A stretch of DNA of 60,533 nucleotides from Caldisericum exile_A (GTDB lineage Bacteria; Caldisericota; Caldisericia; Caldisericales; Caldisericaceae): positions 1 through 60,533 of the forward strand of contig NZ_JBLOBF010000009.1 in NCBI RefSeq assembly GCF_047785965.1, given 5' to 3'. Positions 15,722 to 22,490 of this stretch are shown here, in pieces. Numbering within the stretch: the stretch's first letter is position 1; each line of letters opens with the position of its first letter. The position numbers were made by a program, and so were the translations under genes. The notes under the pieces were generated by a model, which saw nothing but the letters and a program-made list of their open reading frames with translations, made no database searches and was not told the DNA's origin.

Positions 15722-16099
15722 TTATTTTGAAGAATCTCCCAAAATTTTTTCAATTCTTTCAATAAGGTTCAAAATTGTATTTACCCTTTTCTTCGAAGTT
15801 TTAGCCCAATCCCTTAGGTATTCTTTACCTTCTTCAGTAATTTTATAAATCCTCCTTGAAGGCCCTGTTTCTTCAACCTGCCATTCGGATTTGACAAGGC
15901 CTTCCATTTCCATCAATCTCAATGTCCTGTAAAGAATCCCATATGGAACATCTTCAGTTTCTATTCCTATATCTTTTATCTCGTCGAGCAATGAATATCC
16001 ATGACTTGGCTTATTTAACAAAGAAAACAATATAGAAACAAGAAGTACATTTGACGATTTAAAGCCGATACTTTTACACCCTTTAAAATTCTCTCTCAT
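15722..16099 (-). CDS. PadR-family transcriptional regulator (second copy)
   Basis: 125 aa, the same layout as the PadR at 13065: Leu-Leu-Asn-Lys-Pro-Ser-His-Gly-Tyr-Ser-Leu-Leu, then Gly-Ile-Leu-Tyr-Arg-Thr-Leu-Arg-Leu-Met-Glu-Met-Glu-Gly-Leu-Val, and a wing with Gly-Pro-Ser-Arg-Arg-Ile-Tyr-Lys-Ile-Thr. The C-terminal helix is slightly longer. GAGGT precedes the ATG. It faces the ferredoxin/NifX cluster (convergent) and follows the permease pair on the same strand, which may be its target. Upstream, ATAC-N10-GTAT near the -10 (about 16116-16135) is a possible operator. Confidence 0.88.
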   Translation of the reverse strand: MRENFKGCKSIGFKSSNVLLVSILFSLLNKPSHGYSLLDEIKDIGIETEDVPYGILYRTLRLMEMEGLVKSEWQVEETGPSRRIYKITEEGKEYLRDWAKTSKKRVNTILNLIERIEKILGDSSK

Positions 16100-16181
16100 A
16101 TTTTTACCTCTTCTTTATAATACCATATTTTTTGTATAAACAAAATGTCAATGTAGCATTTTACGCTTCAAGCCGTTCAGT

Positions 16182-16330
16182 CTGTTCGTATATTTTTTCG
16201 GAAATCAACACCATCAATATCACAAATACAATTGTTAATGAAAGCTTTACTACCATAAATTTTAAACCAAGGAGTTTCAACTCAACAAGCTCCTATGGAA
16301 TTTTTATGCATGCCCATGCAAAAAGAAAGA
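16182..16330 (-). pseudogene. Remnant of a third permease-like gene
   Basis: On the minus strand a frame with stops reads Ala-Trp-Ala-Cys-Ile-Lys-Ile-Pro, stop, Glu-Leu-Val-Glu-Leu-Lys-Leu-Leu-Gly-Leu-Lys-Phe, a hydrophobic helix, and a TAA at about 16182. This matches the end of the permease family encoded just upstream (compare Trp-Ala-Ile-Lys-Ile-Ala-Trp-Ile-Pro and Leu-Gly-Trp-Lys-Phe-Thr). More 5' sequence up to about 16440 looks like further decayed coding DNA. The in-frame TAG and lost frame indicate a dead gene. Confidence 0.5.
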
Positions 16331-16441
16331 ATTCCATTCAATTAACAATGTGTTGCCCACATCTTAACCACTTCCTTTATCTATGATATTTAAAATTGTG
16401 CAGATATTCATCAGTCCACCTACTTGATAAAATATCAAAAA

Positions 16442-16933
16442 TTATTCCTTAAAAAATGCCCCTACAAAAAACCCTGAAAGAATTGCAAAGACAAAAATCA
16501 GTGCATTAAAGAGAAGCGTAAACTTCCACCCGAGCACTGTTATTGCAAAGGGTATCCATGCGATTTTTATTGCCCATGCGCCAATTGTCGTAGCAATGAT
16601 ATTTGCTCCTGCCCCTTTGTCCCTCAATTCCTTAAAGAATGGGTAAAACATATACGCAGGGCCTATCATTAAGGTACCGAATAATGCACCAATCAAGATT
16701 CCTTTAACCCCACTTTGTTTCCCAATGATTTTCCCTATTGCTTGCTTTGGAATTGTAACAACAATAAAAGAAGAAAGCAAAGCAATGGCAACAATAACAA
16801 CGAAAAGGTTCAGGTATGTTTTCGTAGCAGAAAGTAACGCTGAGCCAACTTTTGAAGGATTAAAGAATGCAAGCACAATCGCAATTGCAAGTATCGTTAT
16901 TTCAATTGCCCAATCCTTTAGAATCGTTTTCAT
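16442..16933 (-). CDS. Half-size permease of the DUF318/ArsP-like family (second subunit)
   Basis: 163 aa with four or five hydrophobic helices. It contains Gly-Ala-Leu-Phe-Gly-Thr-Leu-Met-Ile-Gly-Pro-Ala (about 78-92), in the position of the membrane motif of predicted DUF318 permeases, and Gly-Ala-Trp-Ala-Ile-Lys-Ile-Ala-Trp-Ile-Pro. Full-size relatives are about 300 aa with two similar halves; here each half is its own gene. The start overlaps the preceding permease stop by 4 nt. Relatives export methylarsenicals or other metal compounds; the substrate here is unknown. Confidence 0.75.
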   Translation of the reverse strand: MKTILKDWAIEITILAIAIVLAFFNPSKVGSALLSATKTYLNLFVVIVAIALLSSFIVVTIPKQAIGKIIGKQSGVKGILIGALFGTLMIGPAYMFYPFFKELRDKGAGANIIATTIGAWAIKIAWIPFAITVLGWKFTLLFNALIFVFAILSGFFVGAFFKE

Positions 16934-17424
16934 AATAGCGCCCCCATAAGCATTGCAAGAAGAATTGCAGCAATAAATGTGAATGAGTTCCTTAGTAGTG
17001 TAAACTTCTTCCCAAGGAATTTAAACTCAAGAGGAAGAGCAATAACCCCTATGCCAACCCAGGTAAAGAGAAATGCTGATACAAGCGAATAACTTGCATT
17101 ATGAGCTAGTAAATACTGCCCTATGGGATAACTCGTTGCAGCAGGACTCATCATCACTGCACCAGTAAGAGCACCAATAATGATTCCTGTAAATCCATTG
17201 AATTTTAATAGAAAAGCTGAAACTGCCTTAGGAGACAAGAATTTTTCAAGAATTGCAATTATCACAAAGATTGCAAAAAGTCTTATGGAATTTTGAATAA
17301 ACATTTTTGCGCTTTTCTTCAAAGCATCTTTTAATTTTTTCTTGTCCCCCCTGATAAAGTAAACTACATAGAGGACCAAAACAAGGACAAGAAGTATTAT
17401 TCCTTCAATAATATTTGTATTCAT
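16930..17424 (-). CDS. Half-size permease of the DUF318/ArsP-like family (first subunit)
   Basis: 164 aa, four or five helices, with Gly-Ala-Leu-Thr-Gly-Ala-Val-Met-Met-Ser-Pro-Ala-Ala-Thr-Ser-Tyr-Pro (about 83-100) matching the paired motif of the second subunit. The first 30 residues hold a helix and a Lys-rich loop. The two subunits share the pattern Leu-Gly-x-Lys-Phe-Thr-Leu-Leu near their ends, indicating tandem duplication. They probably form a heterodimeric membrane channel. A 27-codon frame lies 22 nt upstream. Confidence 0.75.
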   Translation of the reverse strand: MNTNIIEGIILLVLVLVLYVVYFIRGDKKKLKDALKKSAKMFIQNSIRLFAIFVIIAILEKFLSPKAVSAFLLKFNGFTGIIIGALTGAVMMSPAATSYPIGQYLLAHNASYSLVSAFLFTWVGIGVIALPLEFKFLGKKFTLLRNSFTFIAAILLAMLMGALL

Positions 17425-17446
17425 TTTGCTCTCCCAACAGGAACTT

Positions 17447-17530
17447 TTATTGTATCTTCTTATTTATCTCTAACAAAAGAGATTTCAAATCAACAATTTC
17501 TTTCCAAAAAGCAATAATATCCTTCTTCAT
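17447..17530 (-). CDS. Possible 27-aa small protein preceding the permease pair
   Basis: ATG at 17530, GGAGATCGAT-type ribosome-binding site upstream, stop at 17447, only 22 nt before the permease start. The peptide is an amphipathic helix with Leu/Ile heptad spacing and alternating Lys/Glu, similar in style to the coiled-coil end of the NifX-like protein. It may be a real small subunit or a leader peptide; nothing else supports it. Confidence 0.35.
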   Translation of the reverse strand: MKKDIIAFWKEIVDLKSLLLEINKKIQ

Positions 17531-17556
17531 TATATCGATCTCCTTTTTTCCTATTT

Positions 17557-17584
17557 ATGGCCGGCTTTCTTTATAGCCGGCCAT
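17557..17584 (-). other. Strong hairpin between the 106-aa gene and the permease operon
   Basis: A perfect 10-bp, GC-rich stem ATGGCCGGCT (17557-17566) / AGCCGGCCAT (17575-17584) with an 8-nt loop. No T-tract follows on either strand, so it is not a standard terminator. It could be an RNA-processing or stability element, or an attenuator that lowers permease expression relative to the gene upstream. Confidence 0.55.
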
Positions 17585-17601
17585 ATCCTTCACAACATCT
17601 T

Positions 17602-17922
17602 CTAGATTGCTACAGAAACAAAACCTACTATATTACCATCCTTGACAAGTTCTGCCTTGACTCCCATTCTTCCTATCCAGTAGCCACCAAGTGCAAGAGA
17701 ATCTAATTCAACATCCTCAAAGAGAACTCCAGCAATAACACTATTAACAACAATTGGAATGTGGTAATTACCTCGGCCATCAACAAATTTTTCACCTAGC
17801 TTTGCGTTGGCTAAAACATTTTTCACAGTCTCTTCCACAGAAGCTCTCGAAATCTCTTTTTGAGGTACGTACTGCATTCCGTGGAAACCAAAAGGTCCGC
17901 TAAATTCTCTACAATTTCTCAT
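17602..17922 (-). CDS. Small protein of unknown function in the PadR-type regulon
   Basis: 106 aa from the ATG at 17922, chosen because GGAGG lies 8 nt before it; the ATG at 17928 and a TTG at 17937 are too close to that site. The first 20 residues are flexible and Gly/Phe-rich, followed by a helix (about 28-42) and a beta-rich C-terminal part with Leu-Gly-Gly-Tyr-Trp-Ile-Gly-Arg-Met-Gly-Val. One Cys (C4). No family recognised. Its promoter is nearly the same as that of the padR gene at 13065, which places it in the same regulon as the ferredoxin/oxidoreductase/NifX genes. Confidence 0.7.
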   Translation of the reverse strand: MRNCREFSGPFGFHGMQYVPQKEISRASVEETVKNVLANAKLGEKFVDGRGNYHIPIVVNSVIAGVLFEDVELDSLALGGYWIGRMGVKAELVKDGNIVGFVSVAI

Positions 17923-17941
17923 ATTCATCGCCTCCAAATAT

Positions 17942-17969
17942 ATTTTAACACATATATAATTTTTGTCAA
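17942..17969 (-). promoter_or_regulatory. Promoter sharing its spacer with the padR promoter
   Basis: On the minus strand TTGACA (17969-17964), a 16-nt spacer and TAAAAT (17947-17942). The spacer agrees with that of the promoter at 13031-13058 at 15 of 16 positions, including the central TATATATGTGT. Shared sequence between -10 and -35 is best explained by a common regulator, probably one of the two PadR proteins. Confidence 0.6.
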
Positions 17970-18097
17970 TAGGTTATAAAAGACAATAATAAAACTTTTA
18001 AACTCATTGCTCAATTATAAAAATTTTTTCGATATCAAAAGGGTTTAAAGGAAAAACATTAAAAACGTTTTCAATAAACTTGAAAGAAAAGTAATTA

Positions 18098-18250
18098 ACT
18101 TTGAAAAAAGGAGAGAACTTAAGGAACAATAATTTTAAATTATCTCCTTGGGTAACAAGAGGAGCGAAATACCTCAATAGATGGGATAAAAGGCTTCCCT
18201 TCGACTTCCCTAAAAGGAGGATAATCCTCATCGCTTCGTTCCTCGGATTT
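18098..18250 (+). repeat. Diverged partial copy of long repeat family 1
   Basis: Matches the foldable core of copies 1 and 2 (from GAAAAAAGG through CTCAATAGA and the first CTTCGA/AAAAGGAGGA unit) with scattered substitutions, but lacks the promoter box and most of the palindromic tail. One stem-loop is kept: CTTG-GGTAA-CAAG within CTCC...GGAG. Not coding. Confidence 0.7.
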
Positions 18251-18309
18251 GTAAGTTTTGGGTTTATTTTTGTGGAGTGTTGAAAGGGTGTTTTAAAATC
18301 CTCTAATAT

Positions 18310-18422
18310 GCATACAGCAAACTTATAATGTGCCATACAAAATCATAAACGATAGATTTAATGGAGCATTTTTTCCAGATTCTCCAGAAACTACCCCGCT
18401 TTTCCAAAACAACGGACTCTAA
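18310..18422 (+). pseudogene. Protein-coding fragment of unknown origin
   Basis: A short plus-strand frame without a start codon reads as ordered protein (Tyr-Lys-Ile-Ile-Asn-Asp-Arg-Phe-Asn-Gly-Ala-Phe-Phe-Pro-Asp-Ser-Pro-Glu-Thr) before a TAA at 18420. Together with the fragment at 18590 it suggests the ruins of a larger secreted-protein gene. Tentative. Confidence 0.25.
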
Positions 18423-18589
18423 ATATTCAAAAATTTTCTTATCTTTTCGAACCACTATGGAATGAAAAAATGGCAAGGACGATAAGTCCTGAAAAAAAGC
18501 AGTTTAATTTATGTTCAAAAATTTAAAAGAGAAGGTAAAGAGTTATGAGAAAGCCATGGAATTTTAGTTTCTTCATATAAACTACTTTT

Positions 18590-18748
18590 TATCCGTCTTC
18601 TAATCAAGTTGTAGCTGATGATATAGGAGAAGTAATCGTAATATCTTTAATGAAAAATTGTTGGAGAACAAGGTATATAACTTTTTGCCACAAATTTAAT
18701 TTAAGTGGAAATCCTATTTGGGATAAAGGAGCTATGTGGATCTTTTAG
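18590..18748 (+). pseudogene. Fragment of a repetitive secreted protein
   Basis: About 52 codons ending in TAG read Val-Ala-Asp-Asp-Ile-Gly-Glu-Val-Ile-Val and later Phe-Asn-Leu-Ser-Gly-Asn-Pro-Ile-Trp-Asp-Lys-Gly. This is the rhythm of extracellular repeat proteins with 'DD-G-A-VVW ... Q-x-N-x-x-G-x-P-x-W' units. There is no start and the surrounding DNA holds no matching frame. Probable gene debris. Confidence 0.4.
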
Positions 18749-18794
18749 CAAGATTAAAAAATAATTGAATAACTTCTTATTGCATAGAAACAGA

Positions 18795-18998
18795 TCTATC
18801 AATTCCGTAATATTTTTCCCCAAAATATTATAGATAGGGTATTTATGCCTAACACAGTAAAATTGCTTAAATTGAGAATTTTCAAACTACATCACAAAAT
18901 ACAAAGACAAAAATAATTAAAAAGCCTTGCAAATTTTTCTTGAAAGCATTAAATTTTCTTGAAAGCATTAAAACTTTTTAAAGTGATAAAAAATAGCC
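18795..18998 (+). repeat. Dispersed repeat family 2, copy B
   Basis: Close match to 6033-6223, with the same initial hairpin. A stretch of about 20 nt (TTTCTTGAAAGCATTAAA) is duplicated in tandem at about 18939-18973. The repeat ends directly before the promoter of the next gene (TTTGGA 19003, TATAAT 19025), so it may influence that promoter. Confidence 0.7.
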
Positions 18999-19002
18999 AA
19001 AC

Positions 19003-19030
19003 TTTGGATTTGATAGAATTTGTGTATAAT
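19003..19030 (+). promoter_or_regulatory. Promoter of the glycosidase-amidohydrolase operon
   Basis: TTTGGA (19003-19008), a 16-nt spacer and TATAAT (19025-19030), with GGAGGT and an ATG at 19064 following at normal distance. Confidence 0.5.
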
Positions 19031-19063
19031 TCCTTAAGCTGAGAAATACTATGGAGGTAAAAA

Positions 19064-19810
19064 ATGAAAACGATTAAAAAGAATATTATTCCTCTGTTTA
19101 TAATCATTCCATTGCTATTCTCAATCGCAAATTCAATATTAATTAAGCCCAAAAATATAATTCTTGTCCCTGCTTATTATGGAGAAAGTGGAAGTGAATT
19201 CAATAAGTTAATAAATTTCAACAAGAGAGGTTATGATACATTTGCAATACTTAATGTTGATGATGGACCAGGAAACGGAAAATTGGATTTTTATACAACA
19301 ATCATTAGAAGATTACTTTTAAAAGGTAAAAAACCTCTTGGATATGTATATACAAGCTATGGGGAAAGGAATCTAAATGAGGTAAAAAGCGATATTGACA
19401 ATTGGTTTAGTTATTACAAGAAAATAAAAGGAATATTCCTTGACGAAACGCAAGATACAGATGAGTTTGTTAACTATTATAAAGAGCTTTATACCTATAT
19501 AAAATCAAAATATAAAGGGACAGTAATAATTAATCCTGGAACAAATTTTGATCCTGCTCTTATTAACTATTGTGATTATGCAGTTGTTTTTGAAGGGAAT
19601 CCCAACGAGTTTAGAACATTTGAAGTGTATGACTCTTTGAAAATATACTCTAATAAACTTGTTGCCCTTATATATGGAGTAGATTCGAGGGAAATTAACG
19701 ATTTAGAAACGCTCTTGAAAAATAAAAACATTGTAAACTACTATCTTACATGCGATAACCTCCCAAATCCATGGGACACATTCTCAACCTGCTTGAATTA
19801 CGGTGAATAG
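19064..19810 (+). CDS. Secreted spherulin-4-like glycosidase family protein
   Basis: 248 aa with a signal peptide or membrane anchor (about residues 6-28). The body has the spherulation-specific family 4 pattern: a start strand Val-Pro-Ala-Tyr-Tyr, Ala-Ile-Leu-Asn-Val-Asp-Asp-Gly-Pro-Gly, Leu-Gly-Tyr-Val-Tyr-Thr-Ser-Tyr-Gly, Gly-Ile-Phe-Leu-Asp-Glu-Thr (catalytic-type acids at the strand end), and Val-Ile-Ile-Asn-Pro-Gly-Thr. Characterised relatives (GH135-type) cleave alpha-1,4-galactosamine-containing polymers such as galactosaminogalactan; the real substrate here is unknown. Its TAG stop directly abuts the ATG of the next gene, suggesting translational coupling. Confidence 0.8.
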   Translation: MKTIKKNIIPLFIIIPLLFSIANSILIKPKNIILVPAYYGESGSEFNKLINFNKRGYDTFAILNVDDGPGNGKLDFYTTIIRRLLLKGKKPLGYVYTSYGERNLNEVKSDIDNWFSYYKKIKGIFLDETQDTDEFVNYYKELYTYIKSKYKGTVIINPGTNFDPALINYCDYAVVFEGNPNEFRTFEVYDSLKIYSNKLVALIYGVDSREINDLETLLKNKNIVNYYLTCDNLPNPWDTFSTCLNYGE

Positions 19811-21103
19811 ATGATTATAAAAAACACTACCATAATTAATTTTGATACATTAACTCTAAAAGAAAATGTTGACCTAAAGATTGCTAAAAATAAAATAGAA
19901 AAAATCGGCAAAATTGACGAATTCGATACTGAAACAATAGATGGCTCATCTTTTTATATAATACCGGGACTTGTAAATACTCATGCACACACCGCAATGG
20001 CGCTATTAAGAGGAAGCGCAGAAGATGTAACATCTTCAGACTGGTTTAACAAGTACATATGGATTTATGAACAAAATATTCAAAAAGGCGATGTTTACCT
20101 CGGAACACTTCTTGGTGCAGTTGAAATGATATCATCGGGTATCACAACGGTTTTTGATCACTACTTCAATATGCACGAGGCGTTCACCGCTTACAAAGAG
20201 TTGGGAATGCGAGGAGATCTCTCATATACAATGTTTGGAATAGGGGAAACTAAAGACAAAAATTTTAAAGATGCAATGGATTTTATTGAAAAATATAATG
20301 GGACAGACGATCTAATTACCATAAGTCTTGGACCACATTCCCCATATGTATGCCCAAAAGAATTCCTTGAGAATATTTCTAAAATTAAGCAAAACACGGG
20401 TTTAAAGGTGCACCTCCATATTTCAGAAGAGCCTTCTCAAATTGAAAAATCTTTGAAAGAATATGGAATGACTCCGATTGAGTTTATTGATTCCATTGGT
20501 TTATTGGATGAAAATACCATTTTAGCGCACGCATACTATGCAACAAACTCGGATCTTGATCTCATTAAAGGAAGAGACGGCAATATTTCTCATGCAGCAA
20601 AAACATACCTTAAATTTGCATGGGTGAACAACTTCATTAACAGAGCAGTTGAAAAAGGCATTAATGTATCCTTTGCAACAGATGGAGCAGCATCAAACTC
20701 AAACTACTCTATCTTAGAAGTTGCAAGATTGTCTGCCCTTCTTGGAAAAATTGCTGATTTGAATCCAACCACTTCAAAGATTGGTGATATTTTAAAACTC
20801 TTCTCTAACGGAGAAAAATTTTTGAAGAAACCAATTTCAAAAATAAAAGAAGGTTATTTAGCTGATCTTGTCTTTTTAGATAAATACTCTCCAAGACTAA
20901 ATCCTCCAATAAACATATTTGCTAACTTTTTATACTCGGTAAGTGAATTAGACATAAAAATGGTTATGATAAATGGAAAAATCGTTTATAAGGATGGAGA
21001 GATCTTCGGCTACAAAAAAGAAAAACTCATTCAGGACATAAACAAAGTTTATAAAAGACTTTTGAGGAAAGATACTGATAAACCCATGCAAACATTTGGA
21101 TAA
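19811..21103 (+). CDS. Amidohydrolase, MTA/SAH deaminase type
   Basis: 430 aa metal-dependent amidohydrolase. The metal ligands are visible: Asn-Thr-His58-Ala-His60-Thr, a third His in Val-His-Leu-His-Ile-Ser-Glu-Glu, a fourth in Leu-Ala-His-Ala-Tyr, and Asp in Ala-Thr-Asp-Gly-Ala-Ala-Ser. Overall length and the Ala-Leu-Leu-Arg-Gly motif fit 5-methylthioadenosine / S-adenosylhomocysteine deaminases and related enzymes. Usual family members have Ala-His-Cys where this has Ala-His-Ala. The start follows the glycosidase stop with no gap. Substrate choice within the family (adenosine-like or other amino-purines) cannot be read from sequence alone. Confidence 0.85.
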   Translation: MIIKNTTIINFDTLTLKENVDLKIAKNKIEKIGKIDEFDTETIDGSSFYIIPGLVNTHAHTAMALLRGSAEDVTSSDWFNKYIWIYEQNIQKGDVYLGTLLGAVEMISSGITTVFDHYFNMHEAFTAYKELGMRGDLSYTMFGIGETKDKNFKDAMDFIEKYNGTDDLITISLGPHSPYVCPKEFLENISKIKQNTGLKVHLHISEEPSQIEKSLKEYGMTPIEFIDSIGLLDENTILAHAYYATNSDLDLIKGRDGNISHAAKTYLKFAWVNNFINRAVEKGINVSFATDGAASNSNYSILEVARLSALLGKIADLNPTTSKIGDILKLFSNGEKFLKKPISKIKEGYLADLVFLDKYSPRLNPPINIFANFLYSVSELDIKMVMINGKIVYKDGEIFGYKKEKLIQDINKVYKRLLRKDTDKPMQTFG

Positions 21104-21423
21104 ATTATTACACCCTTTAAAGTAAGTTCTGAAGACAATAAAAACATAGCATTTAAATCGTTTTAGACGAACAAAATTTTGCTAAAAGGGTAAAAGGTTC
21201 ATTAAATTTAAAAATACCCCCTAAAAACGCCTTAAAATGCACGGTTTCACATTAGCATTTATGCGGACTCTACGGTTTAATGCGGTTTCTTTTAGAGGTA
21301 AAGATCTAACACTAAAAAATTACAAATTAGATTTTCCTTAATCTTATATAAACCCCAAAAAGTTTTAACCCTACATCAAAAAGGAGTATAATAAAAAACA
21401 ACTAAATATAGAGGAGGAAACAA
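21104..21423 (+). other. Intergenic region with FAH-hydrolase promoter
   Basis: 320 nt without a gene. At its end, TTTAAC (21364-21369), a 17-nt spacer and TATAAT (21387-21392) form a promoter for the next gene, which has GGAGGA before its ATG. The middle (about 21235-21300) has three CGGTTT-like units and GCATTTATGC, whose meaning is unclear. I see no terminator of usual strength after the amidohydrolase gene. Confidence 0.5.
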
Positions 21424-22308
21424 ATGAGACTATTTGTCTTTGAAAAAGATGGCTTCTTAAATGTAGGCATAGAGGAAAACGGAAACAAGATAGATATTGG
21501 AAAACTTGGTGAAGCAATGGAACACATTGGTGAAAGAGAAGCTCCATATGTTGATTCGGTGTCATCTGCAATTGAAAACTCTGAGGATATAAAGAAGATG
21601 ATTACTTGGGGCAAAAAGACATTTAAGGATCAATTTTATGAACTTTTCAAGGTCAATGTGAAAAAATACTATCCACCAATTGATAAATCAGCAATGGTTG
21701 TTTGTCTTGGTAAAAATTATGTGGAACATGCAAAAGAAACAGGAGGAGATATTCCTCAAGAACCAATTCTTTTTGGAAAATTTGCAACACTATCCATTAC
21801 TGATGGAGATATAATCATGTATCCAAAATGGGCAACCCGCATAGACCCAGAGCCAGAACTTGCCGTTGTCATAGGAAAAGAGTGTAAGGACATTAAACCT
21901 AAAGAAGCGTTTGATTGTGTTTTTGGTTATACAATCGTAAACGACATAACCGAAAGAGATATCGAATTTAAAGATATGAAAAAAGGCTTACCTTGGTTTA
22001 GATCAAAGAACTTTGAAACTTCCCTATCAATTGGACCTTATATTGTTACAAAAGACGAAATTAAAGATCCCCATAATCTTGAGATTGAACTCTACATAAA
22101 CGGTGTTTTAAAGCAAAAAGGGAACACAAAAGATATGATCTTTAAAATTGATGAGACGATCGCCTATATTTCAAAATACTTTACATTGAATCCTGGTGAT
22201 GTAATTTCAACAGGAACAGTCCCAGGAATTTTACCAATTCAAAAAGGCGATGAGGTAATTGTAAAAATTGAAAAAGTTGGCACGCTAAGAAATAAGGTTT
22301 CACGATAA
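21424..22308 (+). CDS. Fumarylacetoacetate hydrolase (FAH) family protein
   Basis: 294 aa. Residues 1-75 form the variable N-terminal domain, and the rest the FAH domain: Gly-Lys-Asn-Tyr-Val-Glu-His-Ala (about 97-104), Pro-Ile-Leu-Phe-Gly-Lys, Asp-Pro-Glu-Pro-Glu-Leu-Ala-Val-Val (metal-binding acids), Val-Asn-Asp-Ile-Thr-Glu-Arg-Asp, and Val-Ile-Ser-Thr-Gly-Thr-Val-Pro-Gly near the end. Family members hydrolyse or decarboxylate beta-diketo acids such as acylpyruvates or 2-oxo-hept-3-ene-dioate; the specific reaction is not clear. It is monocistronic, with a tRNA gene on the opposite strand 10 nt downstream. Confidence 0.88.
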   Translation: MRLFVFEKDGFLNVGIEENGNKIDIGKLGEAMEHIGEREAPYVDSVSSAIENSEDIKKMITWGKKTFKDQFYELFKVNVKKYYPPIDKSAMVVCLGKNYVEHAKETGGDIPQEPILFGKFATLSITDGDIIMYPKWATRIDPEPELAVVIGKECKDIKPKEAFDCVFGYTIVNDITERDIEFKDMKKGLPWFRSKNFETSLSIGPYIVTKDEIKDPHNLEIELYINGVLKQKGNTKDMIFKIDETIAYISKYFTLNPGDVISTGTVPGILPIQKGDEVIVKIEKVGTLRNKVSR

Positions 22309-22318
22309 AATTAAAAAA

Positions 22319-22393
22319 TGGTGGAGCAGAGGGGACTTGAACCCCCGGCCTCATCCGTGCGAAGGATGCGTTCTACCACTGAACTACTGCCCC
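22319..22393 (-). tRNA. tRNA-Ala, anticodon CGC, CCA encoded
   Basis: 75 nt cloverleaf on the minus strand. Acceptor stem GGGGCAG/CTGCTCC contains the G3-U70 wobble that identifies alanine tRNAs. D-arm GTTC-AGTGGTA-GAAC, anticodon stem CATCC/GGATG around loop TTCGCAC (anticodon CGC), T-arm GGGGG-TTCAAGT-CCCCT. The 3' CCA is encoded in the DNA. It reads GCG codons. Confidence 0.97.
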
Positions 22394-22442
22394 ACTCATT
22401 ATGAATTATACCAGATTTTTAAATTTTCATTTTTTCTACATA

Positions 22443-22470
22443 TTGCATTTGAATAAAATTAATCTATAAT
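22443..22470 (+). promoter_or_regulatory. Promoter of the pilus assembly operon
   Basis: TTGCAT (22443-22448), a 16-nt spacer and TATAAT (22465-22470). A GGGAG ribosome-binding site and the ATG at 22491 follow. Confidence 0.55.
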
Positions 22471-22490
22471 GTATCTAAAGGGAGACCAAA

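Noticed and set aside
16132..16386. 84-codon plus-strand frame
   Set aside because: It is the opposite strand of a decayed permease fragment and has no ribosome-binding site.
18004..18336. 110-codon minus-strand frame
   Set aside because: It spans a diverged repeat copy, and its translation matches the shadow frames in the other copies.
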